Below, in pieces: positions 1 to 25,432 of a stretch of 64,000 bases of DNA; within the stretch, counting starts at the first letter, position 1; each line of letters begins with the position of its first letter. The notes under the pieces were generated by a model. The model was not told the origin of the DNA. It was given only the letters and a program-made list of their open reading frames with translations, and searched no databases. A program made the position numbers and the translations under genes. Source of the DNA: Hemicordylus capensis (Eukaryota; Chordata; Lepidosauria; Squamata; Cordylidae); assembly GCF_027244095.1 (NCBI RefSeq), contig NC_069658.1, forward strand, positions 416,542,687 to 416,606,686. The letters are read 5' to 3'.

Positions 1-159
1 GCAATTACCAATTTATGCTTATGAAGTAGAGGAGAAGGCTTTCAGCTAAAAATGCTGTCAAGTCATGACTCATTAATCGTTAAGATGGTTTGTATTACAT
101 ACAAAGTAAATCAGAGAGACTACATTAATCTTCTGTTTGCAGAGGTGTCTCACTGAAGC

Positions 160-354
160 CCTATTTACACATAATGTCCAAAATGGTGCTCAGAACGGCA
201 CCGGAACGTTCTCTCTCAGAACAGGTCATTCCATTCTGTGCTCAGAACAGGCCCCCTTTTAAAGGGTGTTCTGTTCTGAGCTCAGAACACTCGTAACAGC
301 CCGTTTCAAAGTGGAACGTTCCAACCTTGGAACATTCTGCACACCCCTATCCAA
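160..354. mobile_element. hAT-like non-autonomous element fragment
   Basis: The stretch is rich in variants of a cagaac/gttctg word and ends in GCACACCCCTA. Read on the minus strand that end is TAGGGGTGTGCAGAATG, close to the termini of the elements at 10011 and 18119. No target duplication could be recognised, so the left boundary is approximate. Confidence 0.4.
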
Positions 355-689
355 TACACACACATATGTGCACAATGTACATACGCAGAGATCCGTACAC
401 ATGTAGAATTTCACATGATATGCTCAATACATGTGCAGCAGTACACTTCCTATCTGTACGCTGCATTTAAGGGGGCCTGTACCTAGCTTCACTTTTAAAA
501 TGAATGCATGTGCAGTCACTCAAACAAAAACACATATTGGTGTACAGATACCTGAACACACGTACAGCAATTTCTGAATAAAGCTCCAGTTTCCAAAAAA
601 TTATCCCAATCTGTAGCTACATCCAATGCTGTTGTCGAGAATGCCTCAACCCTTGGGAATGGCTTTTTGCGGGTGGACTATGACAGCTG

Positions 690-1140
690 CAGAGACGGGG
701 AGGAAAATGGGTTGCTCTTGCACTGTTGCATAAGCATCTCTGGGGGTTCTACCCAGTGCATTTTATACAGCACTGTATTACCAAAAACTATTTTCTCTGA
801 ACCTTCAAAATCTACTGAAGAATCTACAGAATCTCCATTCTACTGATGTCCTCTAGCAGCTCTGGAAAATATGGAGGTTCTCCTTTGTCAGCTGCAAATT
901 TGTTTTCTTGGAAATCATTTAGAAATCCTTGCAGCAAGAACTCTGAATTTTCTCTCTGTGGTGACATTCTTTTCTCATGACAGTGTACATTTTCCATTCC
1001 CAACTGAATCAGAATCCAGTATAGTGTTGATTTCCTTAGGGAGCTGAAGGTTAAACAACATGTCAGATTGTTTTCCATGTTGTGGGGCAAAAAGTCTTTC
1101 AGACAGAGTGGACAAAAGTCTTTCTATTTTAGCAATATAA
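690..1140 (-). other. Unrecognised protein-like minus-strand segment, broken
   Basis: One minus-strand frame is open for 88 codons (1090-824), and neighbouring frames give further protein-like runs such as PKEINTILDSDSVGNG and LYKMHWVEPPEMLMQQ with scattered stops. I do not recognise the family. It could be an old processed pseudogene or transposon-derived DNA inside the RHOT1 intron, or chance. It has no visible splice context. Confidence 0.2.
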
Positions 1141-1739
1141 TGAAGCTATGCAGTAAAACTGAGCTCATTTTTAATAGTAAAAACAGCATGAATTAACACA
1201 TCCAAGGCTATTTTGGACAACAATGGCAAAATGGCTGCCCAATATATTTTGAAATTTGCTGTTACTTTGCTGAAATATCCCTGTATAATGCAAGTTCTGC
1301 TGCAAACCTATACTGAGAAAAGTGTGGAATTGATTTCTGTAGCTGTGGGGTCAAGTGGAGATCCCAAGTGATCCTGAAGACTGCTGTGCGCGGTGCTTCA
1401 ACTGCTTTAAGATTTCCCTATAATGTATTCACTTCAAATACTCACACAAAGAGACAATATATTGATCAGAATGCAGCTACAATGTCAAAAATTCTCATGA
1501 TAAGCAGCTCACTCTACTATAGTATAATTAATGTCAATAATAAGCTTGGCAATTCGATCCATCAAAATACATTAATTTAACTCCCAACATTTAGCCAAAG
1601 CTAATGTAATTTTATTTTATTTTTATTTACAAAATTTCTATACCACCCACATCTTGTCTCTTTTTGCACTTAGCTAGCTTTACACAGAAGTCTAATCCAT
1701 CTTAAATGCTACATGCCTTGTGTCCCCTGCTAACTGAGC

Positions 1740-1965
1740 AAAGAGGCACCTTTTTAAAGTGGTGATTCTCTTTATTGAGCAGAGGGAGAGTAACTGGCCC
1801 TATTCACCCCCAGCACAGCATCCCTCCAGTGGCTGTTGCTGGTGTCTCTCTTATGCTTCTTTTTTAGATTGTGAGCCCTTTGGGAGCAGGGAGCCATTTT
1901 ATTTATATCTATGTAAACCACTTTGAGAATGTTTGTTGAAAAGCAGTATATAAATATATGTCATA
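1740..1965 (+). mobile_element. LINE 3' end fragment
   Basis: The segment runs from a 'ggctgttgctggtgtctc' word through 'gattgtgagccctttggga' to an AT-rich end 'aagcagtatataaatata'. The same order of words occurs at about 41610-41785, so this is a dispersed family. The ending is typical of 5'-truncated LINE copies in squamates. Exact LINE clade not determined. Confidence 0.55.
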
Positions 1966-2257
1966 TCCATACAAGCAGATGGCAAAAAACCAGTCTGGCA
2001 CACTATACTTAGCAGAGGCTAACAGCTGCCTTGAGTCTACTCAATCTCCTCATTGCCTAAAAACTTGCATATGAATTGCCATATGATCTATTGCCATCAG
2101 CCAAAGAGCACTGGTCATATTTGTGAGTGTCTAAGGAACTTGCTCCATTCATCTAATGCAGGCTTCCTTGTCAGTATTTCACGCCTTTTTCAATATGTTA
2201 GGCTAAGTTGGTGTGATTGGAAAAAGGATGGTGTCTAGGGACACAGAAAGGCTCAAG

Positions 2258-2806
2258 TATGTATGTATGTATGTATGTATTTATTTATAATATGTATACC
2301 CCGCCTCCAGTGCACTACAACTCAGGGCGGCTCACATCAACAAGACAGACACAGAAACAATAAAAGTAATAAAATTAACTAAATTAAAAGAGAAAAAGTC
2401 AGATTAAAAACCGCAATTATTAGGTTCAAATTGAAACTGAAAATTATAAAAAGCTAAAGAACCTACCAGATATAACAAAACAAAAATGAAGCATTAAAAA
2501 GTCTCCTTAAAAAGGTGTGTTTTAAGATGTTTTTTTAAAAACACTGAGGGAGGGGGCATGGCGAAGCTCTTCAGGGAGGGTGTTCCAAATCTGAGGGGCC
2601 ACAACCGAAAAGGCCCTGTCTCTAGTCCCCACCAACCGGATCTCTGTAGTGGTTGGGTCATGAGCAGGGCCTGAGATGTGTGAAGTATTAGTATATCGGT
2701 GGAAACCATGAAGGCATGAGAGATGTGTTATTTGGAGGGGGGCGGTGAGGGGGGAGAGAGCATTTATTGGCTTTTTATTGCTTTTTATTTTCCCTGTAAA
2801 ACACAC
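2258..2806 (-). mobile_element. L2-type LINE 3' part, minus strand
   Basis: A (TATG)n run near 2258 and 'tataccccgcctcc' mark the 3' tail. The minus-strand reading contains VGTRDRAFSVVAPQIWNTLP followed by EELRHAPSLSVFKK, which matches the conserved C-terminal end of L2-like reverse-transcriptase proteins. Frame changes are present in the overlap of the two open frames. The copy is 5'-truncated. Confidence 0.65.
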
Positions 2807-2831
2807 TGCCTATATTCTTTCTTTAAAGTCA

Positions 2832-16139
<13,308 letters not shown>

Positions 16140-17857
16140 CTCCCCGCTCCTCCTTGCTCTGGGCCCCGCAGGCCGGGCCCCCGTCACATCGGGGCTGCCG
16201 AGGCGTGGGGCGGGGAGGACTGGGAGAATCCGCGGCCTGCTAGGCTTGAATCTCTCACGCTGGCGGCGGCTGCTGGCGCCACCCCACCTCCAACAGCCGG
16301 CTCGGCGTTTGTCACCTTCCCCTCCTCCTCCGCTCGTTCCCCAAACCATAGAGATTAGAAGCCACTAGAGAGAGACACACACACACGCAACCCTGAACTT
16401 CCGGTGCTACATTGAAAGCTGCAATTGGCCCACAGATTACCCCCGCCCCCCGAGCTAAGTGACCCATCCCGTTGTCTGGGTAGAGAGACACTTCTGGGGT
16501 TAAAGCACTTTTCGTTGTCTTTTCCGGAGGTGGAATGAGAGATGCCCCCCAAAATCTATGGAAGTATTCAGTATTTTAGCACAGTTCTCAAGCAGCAGGG
16601 CGTGTCCCTAAAACAAAAGCCGAAAAGACGGCAGAGTTAATCTCAGGTCTTATTTGGTCTAATATGCCGTTTTTATAAGTCTAAGATATCCTTAAAGAAG
16701 AAAGACTAGCGCGGCTTTAAATTTTTACCGAAAGTTTAGTGTGTGTCACTCTAGCTTTTTTCTATCTCTGAGTCTATAATAACACACTACTTTCAATGGA
16801 ATGCCAGTCTACCTCTTTATCTCTATGGTGAAAGCCCTATAGGCTGCCATTGCTATCTCTATGGCTTAGAGCGGCGAACAGTTTGCTTTATACCGGAAGT
16901 TCTCATAAAGTCTGTGCTGGGGGCGCTATTCAAGGGGTTGCAGATGCATGTCTATAACAAAGTGTTTGACACTGTCAGACCGACAGTAGCTAAAAGCCTA
17001 ACAAATCAGAAGTTACTTCTCTCATAACCGAATAAATGTGCGGGCTAACCAAGCCCCCTACTGTAACTCTTTTTAGAACACCTGAGTTGAAGCTTGTCCG
17101 CTTTTGTCTTTAGGGCAAAAGAGCTTCTGACTCCCGTTTCAATGGGAAATCCCATGATCAAATCTTTGGAAGCCAAAAACAAAAACAAAAGTTACTGAGA
17201 CACAGCCCCATATATATGACGGGGGTGGTTTGCTATGACTGCGAATTTCAGCCTCTGACAAATTTTGTGAACCGACCGCCCTCCAAGCACAATCCTGCAT
17301 CCCCATTTGTGGCAGTGCCGCAGGGTGGTGGTCGCATGCATTGAAAAAGTTGACAAACAGCGACCTCTCCGCAGCTTCGAGTTGCTGTTATTCAGAAGGA
17401 ACGTAAAGACACAGTGCCTCCCTCCTCAAGATTTGGGAGAGCCCCAGATTGTTTATTAAAATGCTGCAATTAAAAGAGAAGTGATGAGTGCTAAAAATAA
17501 ATTTGTTGTGTGGGTGGAATGTCTGGAAAGTACTACTTTGTACGACTGCATCAATTTTAACCATAAGCTACTTTAAGGAAACTTGTGATTGGAAAGGCAG
17601 GACACCAATTATGTAATAAAACCTTATGAACCATGAATGTTCATTTATTCTTGACTCACATTCTAATCTTCATATAGCACTCCTATAAAATCTTCAGATT
17701 TAGATCTCTTTCTATCCTTCTCTATATGACTGAACAAAGTGATGCAAATAAGGTCAACCCAAGAAATTGATACTTTCAATAATATATTTACCAAATTAAT
17801 TTTTCACATGTAACTGAGCTGTAACTCTTGGGATGAAAAACAGCAATATCATGAATA

Positions 17858-18118
17858 TAATTATTTTGTTTGTTTAACACATTTATATGCCACCCTATAT
17901 AAAATCTCAGGATGGTTTACAATTTAAACAACAACTAAAACCTAATAATAAAAACAACAGATTAAATTACCATAAATAAAACATCATAAACGAAAAGCCT
18001 GATAAGCAGAAGTTTTCAAAAGTCATTTAAAAGCAACCAGAGATGGGGAAGATTCTGATTTCATTTGGGAGTGTGTCCCAGAGTCTTGGGGCAACTCTAG
18101 AGATGGCCCAGTTTGGGG
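17858..18118 (-). mobile_element. L2-type LINE 3' end, minus strand
   Basis: The tail 'ttatatgccaccctatataa' and 'aggatggtttacaatttaaa' is followed by 'gggagtgtgtcccagagtct', the reverse complement of the L2 C-terminal coding end. It is cut at 18118 by the start of a hAT-like element. Confidence 0.6.
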
Positions 18119-18390
18119 AAGGGATGTGCACGGAACCGGGGGGGGGCATATCTTTAAGGGTGGTGGAGAGTGCCCTTACTCCTCCCGCCACGTTTTCCCC
18201 ATCAGCACTCCATTTTAAAAGTCTCCGTTGGGGTGGCAGCATACCTCCCTCCAGCCCCAGTGTCCTCCTCGGCCGGAAGGGAAAAGGAAGTACCTGCCGC
18301 ACATGCACTCAAGCAAAGTAGGTGCACAAGCAAGCGCAACATGTGCACACATGCTTCTGGTGTGCGCATGAGCACTGGGTACTTTTACTT
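18119..18390. mobile_element. hAT-like element fragment related to the 10011 MITE
   Basis: Begins AAGGGATGTGCACGGAACCG, then 'tctttaagggtggtggagag' and 'cttactcctcccgcc', the same order as the left arm at 10011 and 47577. The right terminus could not be found, so it is probably truncated. Confidence 0.6.
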
Positions 18391-18954
18391 TATTTTGTTA
18401 CCAGAAAGAGCCCCGCAAATTTCTTTCACTTTTATTTAACAGGTAAAACAAGAGATGATAAAAGGAGATATCTTATTGGCTTCTGATGAATTTTCATTAA
18501 TTAGAAACTTGGGTTTTTCCAAGTTCATCTAGTAACAGACAAGGGGGTCCGGAGAAATTCATTAAGTTTACAAACCCAAGTTTAATTACCTCTGTCCCAC
18601 TTATCTCACCTCCCTATATGTTACCTTTTATCCAGAACAGCTGATGTACCTAGTAACTTGTTAGAGAAGCTTGTGTGCCCTGCTTTGCAGAGATCTTTAT
18701 TCTAATCAGTAAATAATGAACTTATTCTTGTTTTCATTTTATACCTCAAGTTTTGTTTCATTTTATATCCTGAACATATTCCTCTATCCTGTGCTTGCAA
18801 GGCTATGCAGCCAAAGGGGTTGAGTACCGAGAGCAAGGTAACAAGAATTTATATGGTGGCAGCGAGGGAAAGTAAAAGCTGAATGAATTCCTAGAACATG
18901 GAGACTAAACTGTCATAGAACAATAAAAAATCACCTCCCTAAAGTTGAGAAGGG

Positions 18955-19065
18955 CATCAGGGAGGGACCCTGACACCCATAGACTGGGAAACATACCAGC
19001 GGCATTCGAACCGGCAACCTCTGGCTTGCTAATCAAGTCATTTCTCCGCTGCGTTACACTACTAA
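18955..19065 (-). mobile_element. tRNA-derived SINE fragment (family A), minus strand
   Basis: The minus-strand reading contains 'gaaatgacttgattagcaag' and the B-box GGTTCGAATGCC, matching the tRNA-like head of the copy at 31440-31672. Confidence 0.55.
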
Positions 19066-19129
19066 TACATTATTGTTCATGTTCTGATGGACACACATAA
19101 TGTCATTTTATTAAGGACTTATAGTGAGG

Positions 19130-19480
19130 CTATTCTCACACGCCACCTAACCCAGGCAGGGATGCCCTGCCTGGGTTAGCCTGCAGGTGAGAACCACCGC
19201 GATGGGGCCCTATCCCAGTGCGGCAGCACCACCTGGCCTGGCTTTTAAGCCTGGCTGTTAGCCAAGGTTACTCTCCCTTAACCCTGGCTACGTGCTCATG
19301 TGCAAGCACAGTCTGCTTCCAGCCCAGCCACACACAGAGACAGGCACAGTGCATTGCGGTATTCCTGGAGATCAGATCGCATCATCCCGGCCTCCAGAGC
19401 TTCATGCTGCATCACACGGTGCTGCTTGTCTGGTAGTGCGGTCTGCATTCCCAGGAACATGAAATCGTTCATGGGGCGGG
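19130..19480. repeat. Dispersed DNA-element-like repeat (ggctattctcac family), copy 1
   Basis: Starts 'gaggctattctcacacgcca', then 'taacccaggc', 'gggccctatcccagtgcggc', and 'cacacacagagacaggcaca'. Related copies are at 21483-21950 and 62363-62745, and the 22605 element shares the terminal word. Open frames here are fortuitous. Confidence 0.5.
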
Positions 19481-19927
19481 AAGGTGAGTTTAAGCAGCCT
19501 TCCCGACCACCGGCTGCCCTGCCTGTTCTTTATTTAGGAGCTCTTCAGGTGGCAAGCCTAGGTAACAACAACTGGACCTCTCCCAATGATTTTAATAAGT
19601 GGCAGAGTTCATGAAGGCGGCAACACTCTCTTGAAATCTTAGGGCCTGCCTCTTGTACCCATCAACAGATATCCCTGCTTCCTTCCTGTGTTTGACTGAC
19701 TACCTACAACAACATTTTTGTGGACAAAGTCCCTATCTATAACTGACAGAAGCAAGGGAAAGGAAGTAACAATCATTTCTGTATCAACTGTTAGATTTCT
19801 GGGCATTCTGGAAAGGAAACTTCATTATCCTATAAAGGAGACTTGAGTCCTACTCGCTTGCAAATTTACAGTAGTGTTCTCTTATCAGGAACTACTTTGG
19901 AACACCAGAACTGGTGGTTTGATCTAC

Positions 19928-19933
19928 TTTATT
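19928..19933 (-). terminator. RNF135: Candidate distal poly(A) signal of RNF135
   Basis: TTTATT on plus, i.e. AATAAA on the minus strand, about 475 bp after the RNF135 stop codon. Used or not is unknown. Confidence 0.3.
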
Positions 19934-20246
19934 GACTGGATTACCAACTATTCTCCAGTTCTAAGAACATCCTAAGTTTTTTTGCTGCTGTATTGTTTGG
20001 CAATATGAGACTAGAGAAAATCTACTATACCCACCATGAAATTGTTACAGATATGAAGGTCATATGTGCAATTTCGTTCTAAAAGCACTGTTAGGCTGGG
20101 CTCCGCAGTATAACCCAAGAACCAAAACATTTAAGCCCTTGTGCATTCCACACTCGAAATCCTTTCTTTAGTCAAACATATATTTTCTAGTCTATGTTTT
20201 CCATCCAGTGGCTAGGCTAGGCATATCTTCATTAGAATTAAACTGA

Positions 20247-20252
20247 TTTAAT
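20247..20252 (-). terminator. RNF135: Candidate proximal poly(A) signal of RNF135
   Basis: TTTAAT on plus, i.e. the common variant ATTAAA on the minus strand, about 155 bp after the stop codon. Confidence 0.3.
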
Positions 20253-20407
20253 AGTCTCTGTCCTCCAGGAACAATAATCTGAGGGGTTGGAAGGAAGGAG
20301 CACTGACTGCACGTCTCTAATGGAGAAGCACCCTAACCAAACTATAGTTCTCTGGCTTCTTGTGCAGGATGCCATTATAGTATAAAATGGTATGAAAATA
20401 GTTATGT

Positions 20408-20958
20408 TTACAGTGTAGATATGCTGCAATACCTCTTGATATTATTTATAGTTAAACATTCACCTGGAACACTACCATGATATATCCAAAAAGCAGGGTA
20501 AACAGGATTGACCACATTGATATCAAACTTATGTAAACAACTCTCCTCATCAGTGAGAGAGTAAAATGATAAGCAGTTCTTTGGAATCTCAAGAAAAACT
20601 CCGACCTGCCGAGGTTTCTCTGCACTAATGAGAGTTTCTTTATTGCTGTGCCATGCTGAAAGCCGGTATTTTGACCATTCTATGCACCAGGATCGCTCAG
20701 TTCTTCCCAGCTGCTCGAATCTACCAATATTCTCATCAGCAATACCAATGGCCCATCCATTGCTATCTTTGGTGCTTACTTCCCAGTAATGGCACCCTTC
20801 AGAAAATCCCGGGGTACCCAGCACCTGGCTGTTGCGGAATCTCTTTAGGGAGGGTTCATAATCAAAGGAACTTAAGGACACAGACACCCTTCTTTTATCC
20901 TCCGTGATTTCAAGCTTGCAATTGATTCTCTTGAGATCAAAGGTCACATCAGATGCCC
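20408..20958 (-). CDS. RNF135: RNF135 coding exon 6, PRY-SPRY domain and stop
   Basis: 551 bp. Acceptor TTTAG at 20959-20963 (minus). It encodes ASDVTFDLKRINCKLEITED (PRY), GCHYWEVSTKDSNGWAIGIA (SPRY core) and PVYPAFWIYHG near the end, then a short C-terminal tail KRYCSISTL and the stop. This single long last exon is the usual arrangement in TRIM/RNF135 genes. Confidence 0.95.
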
Positions 20959-23900
20959 CTAAATTAAACAAAATGAAAGTGTCTGATCTAGGGTCTTAAA
21001 TCTAAGCAATATTTGCAGCAGCCATATAACAAAAATGTTTAGTCATAACATCTTCACTCATCTAGTACACATTTTGTTTGTTTACAAACATAATATACAT
21101 CACACATGCATGTTACTTGTAGTATTTGTATGCTGGCCTTCCTCCAATTAATTCAAGTTACCCCCATTTTATCCTAAAAATCCTGTAAGAGAGTTTCGGC
21201 CGGGTGAGAATGATTTTCCCAAGGTGACTATCATGGTTGAGCAGGGATTCAGAACTAAGTCTCCCTCATTCAGATCTGTACACTACACTGGTTCTCATCT
21301 AACTGCCTGCTTGGAGAGTTTTTGAAAGAAGTCAAATAATTTCTCCAGAAATTACTCTTTCATGAACATCTCTCAGCTTTAAAAGACATGGAGGCTCAGT
21401 TGAAGAAAAGCAGCCCCAATGTATAGTACATGCCTTCTTCTGTTGTGGATGTGGAGCCCAAGTGCAAGGTATGGTCATTCATTGCATGCCACACACTGAG
21501 GCTGTTCTCACGACCAGCCTAGCCCAGGCTCAGCGGCTCATGTGGAGCGCCGGAATATGTGTGGATCCCAGCACTCCCGCTCAGCCTAGCCCAGCTCTTA
21601 GCCTCAAGGGAGCAAGTGCTCCCTTAAACTGGCTGCCGGGCTAGTGTGTCTCCTTGAGCTTCACGGAGCCGAGGAGAAACAGAGATGGGGGAATCTCCCA
21701 AGGCACCACACTTATTGCACACAGTGCTTTGTGGGATACCCAGAGACTGGGAAAACAAGTGCCGGCCTCTGTTGATCTACGCTCCTAGGAGCAGCACAGA
21801 TAGTCATCTGCACTATTCCCAGTAGCACAGGGGTGTGTGCATGTGCAGCCTGTGTGCCGAAGGGAGAAAGAGTGATCGTCTGGGGGAAGGTAGGTTGAAC
21901 CTTGCCTCCTATCTCACCCGGATGTTTGAATAGCCCCACTATGACATTATAGAAAAGAGCATGGAAAATGTGGGATGCTAAACTTCCATCACATTTCTAC
22001 CACAAATGGTTGGTTTTTAGCAACCACACACTACACTTTTCTATTCATTTCAATCCAATCATGTTGTAGGGAAGGATAATATATTATGTGGGATGCGGAG
22101 CTGCCACCAAAAAAACACAACCCCTTCTCTAAAGTTATTCTCCTTCTCTCTTCTAATACATAAGATGACTTTATTCAGGTCATGACACCACTGTGTTGTG
22201 CGTTTCGCAGTTCCTGCCAACCAGTGGTGAAGTGTGAAAAAACGCAATGTGATAATGTCACAGCATAAGATAAGCAATCCCACATGTTACAGGGAGAACC
22301 CAATTTTGAGAGCAGTCCTATGTTGCATGTAATGAGTCATTTGCTCAAAATCATGTAGGATATTAAGGTTTATCTGTGCCTGGAAAATCACTTGGTACTA
22401 GACTATGTTTCATGGTTGTATAAGCTTCCCTCAAATAGTATGGAACTCCATAAAGTTAAATTCATGAATTCAAAGGACTCCTGAAAACCAAGCTCTGTTT
22501 CAAAAAGTCAAGCAATGCCATGCTGTATTTTTTGTATTTAAGATTTAAAGAAAACAAATCCTGCATTTCAGAATGAAGGTCTGTCTCTTCGACTGGCATA
22601 AATGGTTCACACGACCACAAGGGGATGAGCTGGGAGGAAAGGCAGGAGTCTACTTGCCTTCCCCCAGACTACCAGAGCCTGATCAGAGCTCCGCCCTCTG
22701 CATGAGCACATGAGCAGCACAACAAGGAGTTAAGCAGTGACTGGGGGAGGGAAGGAAGCTGGGCCACCAGGTATCCCACAATTGGGAAAGCTCCCTGTGG
22801 CCTGGCTGCTCCTTCTGCTGGGCTCTCTGATCAAGATGGCTGCCAGCAGTACAATGGCCCACACAACCAGGCAGTGAGAGAGAAGATGTGTGCTCATCCT
22901 GCTATCTCACTTTTAACCTTCAGGGTTACCCGGGGGAGGAGCAATGGGATCAGGACCAATCCCAGAGCTTGCCATGACCAGCTTTACCTGGACTCAGGGG
23001 CGTAGCTATAATTGAGCGAAAGGGTTCAAAGAACACGGGCCCCCAGCTCCTGAGCACCCTCCAGTTCCACGCCTCCCTATTTTATTCATGATCTCCCTCA
23101 CTCTGGGGGGCCGCCAGAGAGAGGGATGAACACGGGACCCCTCTCCCCTAGCTACGCCCCTGATAGCCCTGTCCTAACCAAGGTAGAACTGATCATGTGA
23201 ACGACCTTACTGACTGATCTCATGGGGGGGGGATTTCATGGGACTGATACAGCAGTTTGTTAAAGGCTTGTCTGAAGGCTGTATGTTGACTGTCTTTCCC
23301 ACATTTTTTAATGTTAGAGTCTTATCTCTGCATTGATTTATATACTTACACTGAGAAAACCGACTTGAAATTACCGACATTGGACTGTTACTGTTAGATG
23401 CTAATGATGAAGAACAGTGACCAGTTTCCTGAAGTGAATCTTGAGACTGTGCTAATAAAATAAAAAGAGAGAGTTCCTGTGATATATATTTTATTAAACT
23501 GGAAGTAAGAGATCTTGAAAATAAAACACAGAGATAAATGTTAACGATTGCAGTGTATACAAATCTACTCTATAATACCTTCCTAGAACTATAAAAAGTT
23601 ATGGTACTTCTATTGTTTAACAGCATATGTGCATTTAAAATGCATTTTCCTCAAAAAGATTCATACCTGCCAACATGTCCCTATTTTCCCATTCAGGTGA
23701 ATTTTTTAAAAATTATTTAACATATTTGTATACCTCTCAAAATGCAAGTCTCTGGGTGGTTTACAACAAAACAATAAAAACAAGTAAAAAGATTAAAACA
23801 TTACAACAATTTAAAATAACATTAAAACTACTGAAAAACATCAAACTATTAAAACAGTATCTAATTAAAAGCCTGGGTGAACAAATGTGTCTTGACTGCC

Positions 23901-25385
23901 TTTTAAAAAGTTGTAAGAGGTGGGGAGGCTCTTATTTCAGCAGGGAGCGTGTTCGGGGCAGCAATAGAGAAGGCCCATCCCTGAGTAGCCACCAGACGAG
24001 CCGGTGACAACTGCAGATGAACCTCTCCTGATTATCTCAAAGGGCGGTGCAGCTCATAGCGAAGAAGACGTTCTCTTAAATATGCAAGGCCTATGTTGTT
24101 TAGGGCTTTATAGGTTATAACCAGCACCTTGTATTTTGCCCAGAAACCTATCAGCAGCCAGTGCAGATCTTTCAATACGGGAGTAATATGGTCTCTCCAA
24201 GATGACTCAGAGACCAACCTGGCTGCCACACTCTGGACCAACTGCAGTTTCTGGAACATGTACAAAGACAGTCCCACATAGAGCACATTGCATGCAGTAG
24301 TCAAGTTTGAAGGTGACCAGCAGATGTGCTATTGTTCTGAGGTCATTTATCTCAAGAAATGGACACAGCTGGCGTATCAGCCGAAGCTGATAAAAGGCAC
24401 TTCTAGCCACTGCCTCAACCTGGGACACCAGGGAGAAGTTTGTGTCCAGAAGCACCCCCAGACTGCGTACCTTTTCCTTCTGGTGAAGTGTGACCCCATC
24501 CAGAACAGGCAAATCAAAATCATCTCCCGAGTTTCAGCCCCACACAATAAGTATCTCTGTCTATCTGGATTCAGTCTCAGTTTGTTATCTCTTATCCAGC
24601 CCATCACCGCCTCCAGGCAGGCATTTAGGGAGGTTGTGCCTTCTCCCGATGATGTTGACTTGGAGAAAAAGATTTGGGTGTCATCAGCATACTGATAACA
24701 CCCTGCACCAAATCTCCTGGTGATCTCTCCCAGCAGTTTCATGTAGATGTTAAACAACATCGGAGACAATACGGAGCTCTGAGGGACACCATACAAAAGT
24801 TCAAATTTTGAAGAACAACAATCCCCGAGGGACACCATCTGGAATCTGCCCGAGAAGTAGGAGCGGAACCTCCCAACCCCAATCCCCTCAGGCACTCAAG
24901 AAGGATATTATGGTGGAAAGCCACCGAGAGGTCCAAAAGGACCAACAGAGTCATACTTCCTCTGTCAATTCCCAATTGAAGATCATCCATCAGGCTGACC
25001 AAGGCAGTCTCCACCCCATAGCCCACCTGAAAGCCAGTCTGAAACGGGTCTTGATAATCAGTTTCCTCCAAGACTGTCTGGAACTAGGAGGCCACCACCC
25101 TCTCAATGATCTTGCCCAACTACGGAAGGTTGGAGACAGGCCTATAGTTGCTTAACTCTGAGGGATCCAACACAGGCTTCTTCATAAGAGGTCTAATAAT
25201 TCCCGCCTCAAGGCGGAAAATAGGGACATGTTGGGAGAGACTTAGGGCAAGGGTGTCAAATTCAAATCTGGTGGTGGGCCAGATTAGATTCAGATGTACC
25301 TCTGGGGGTCACACATAGCTTCTCACCACCTCCTGTCACCTCGTGCCCACCTTGCAACACCTTCTGTCTTCCTCCTCGCCTTCCC

Positions 25386-25432
<47 letters not shown>

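Larger units (their letters stand above)
16140..20407. other. Intergenic region between RHOT1 5' end and RNF135 3' end
   Basis: No gene was recognised. It holds the RHOT1 promoter, an L2 tail (17858-18118), a hAT-like element (18119-18390), an LTR-like stretch (about 18430-18870, low confidence), a SINE fragment (18955-19065), a dispersed TIR-type repeat (19130-19480) and the RNF135 3' UTR. A second ETS-type word ACCGGAAGT is at 16891-16899. The 16900-17850 part is unremarkable. Confidence 0.7.
20959..23349 (-). other. RNF135: RNF135 intron 5
   Basis: 2.4 kb. It holds a decayed SINE (21119-21297), a dispersed repeat (21483-21950) and a TIR element with another MITE inside (22605-23211). No coding sequence was recognised. 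Confidence 0.8.
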
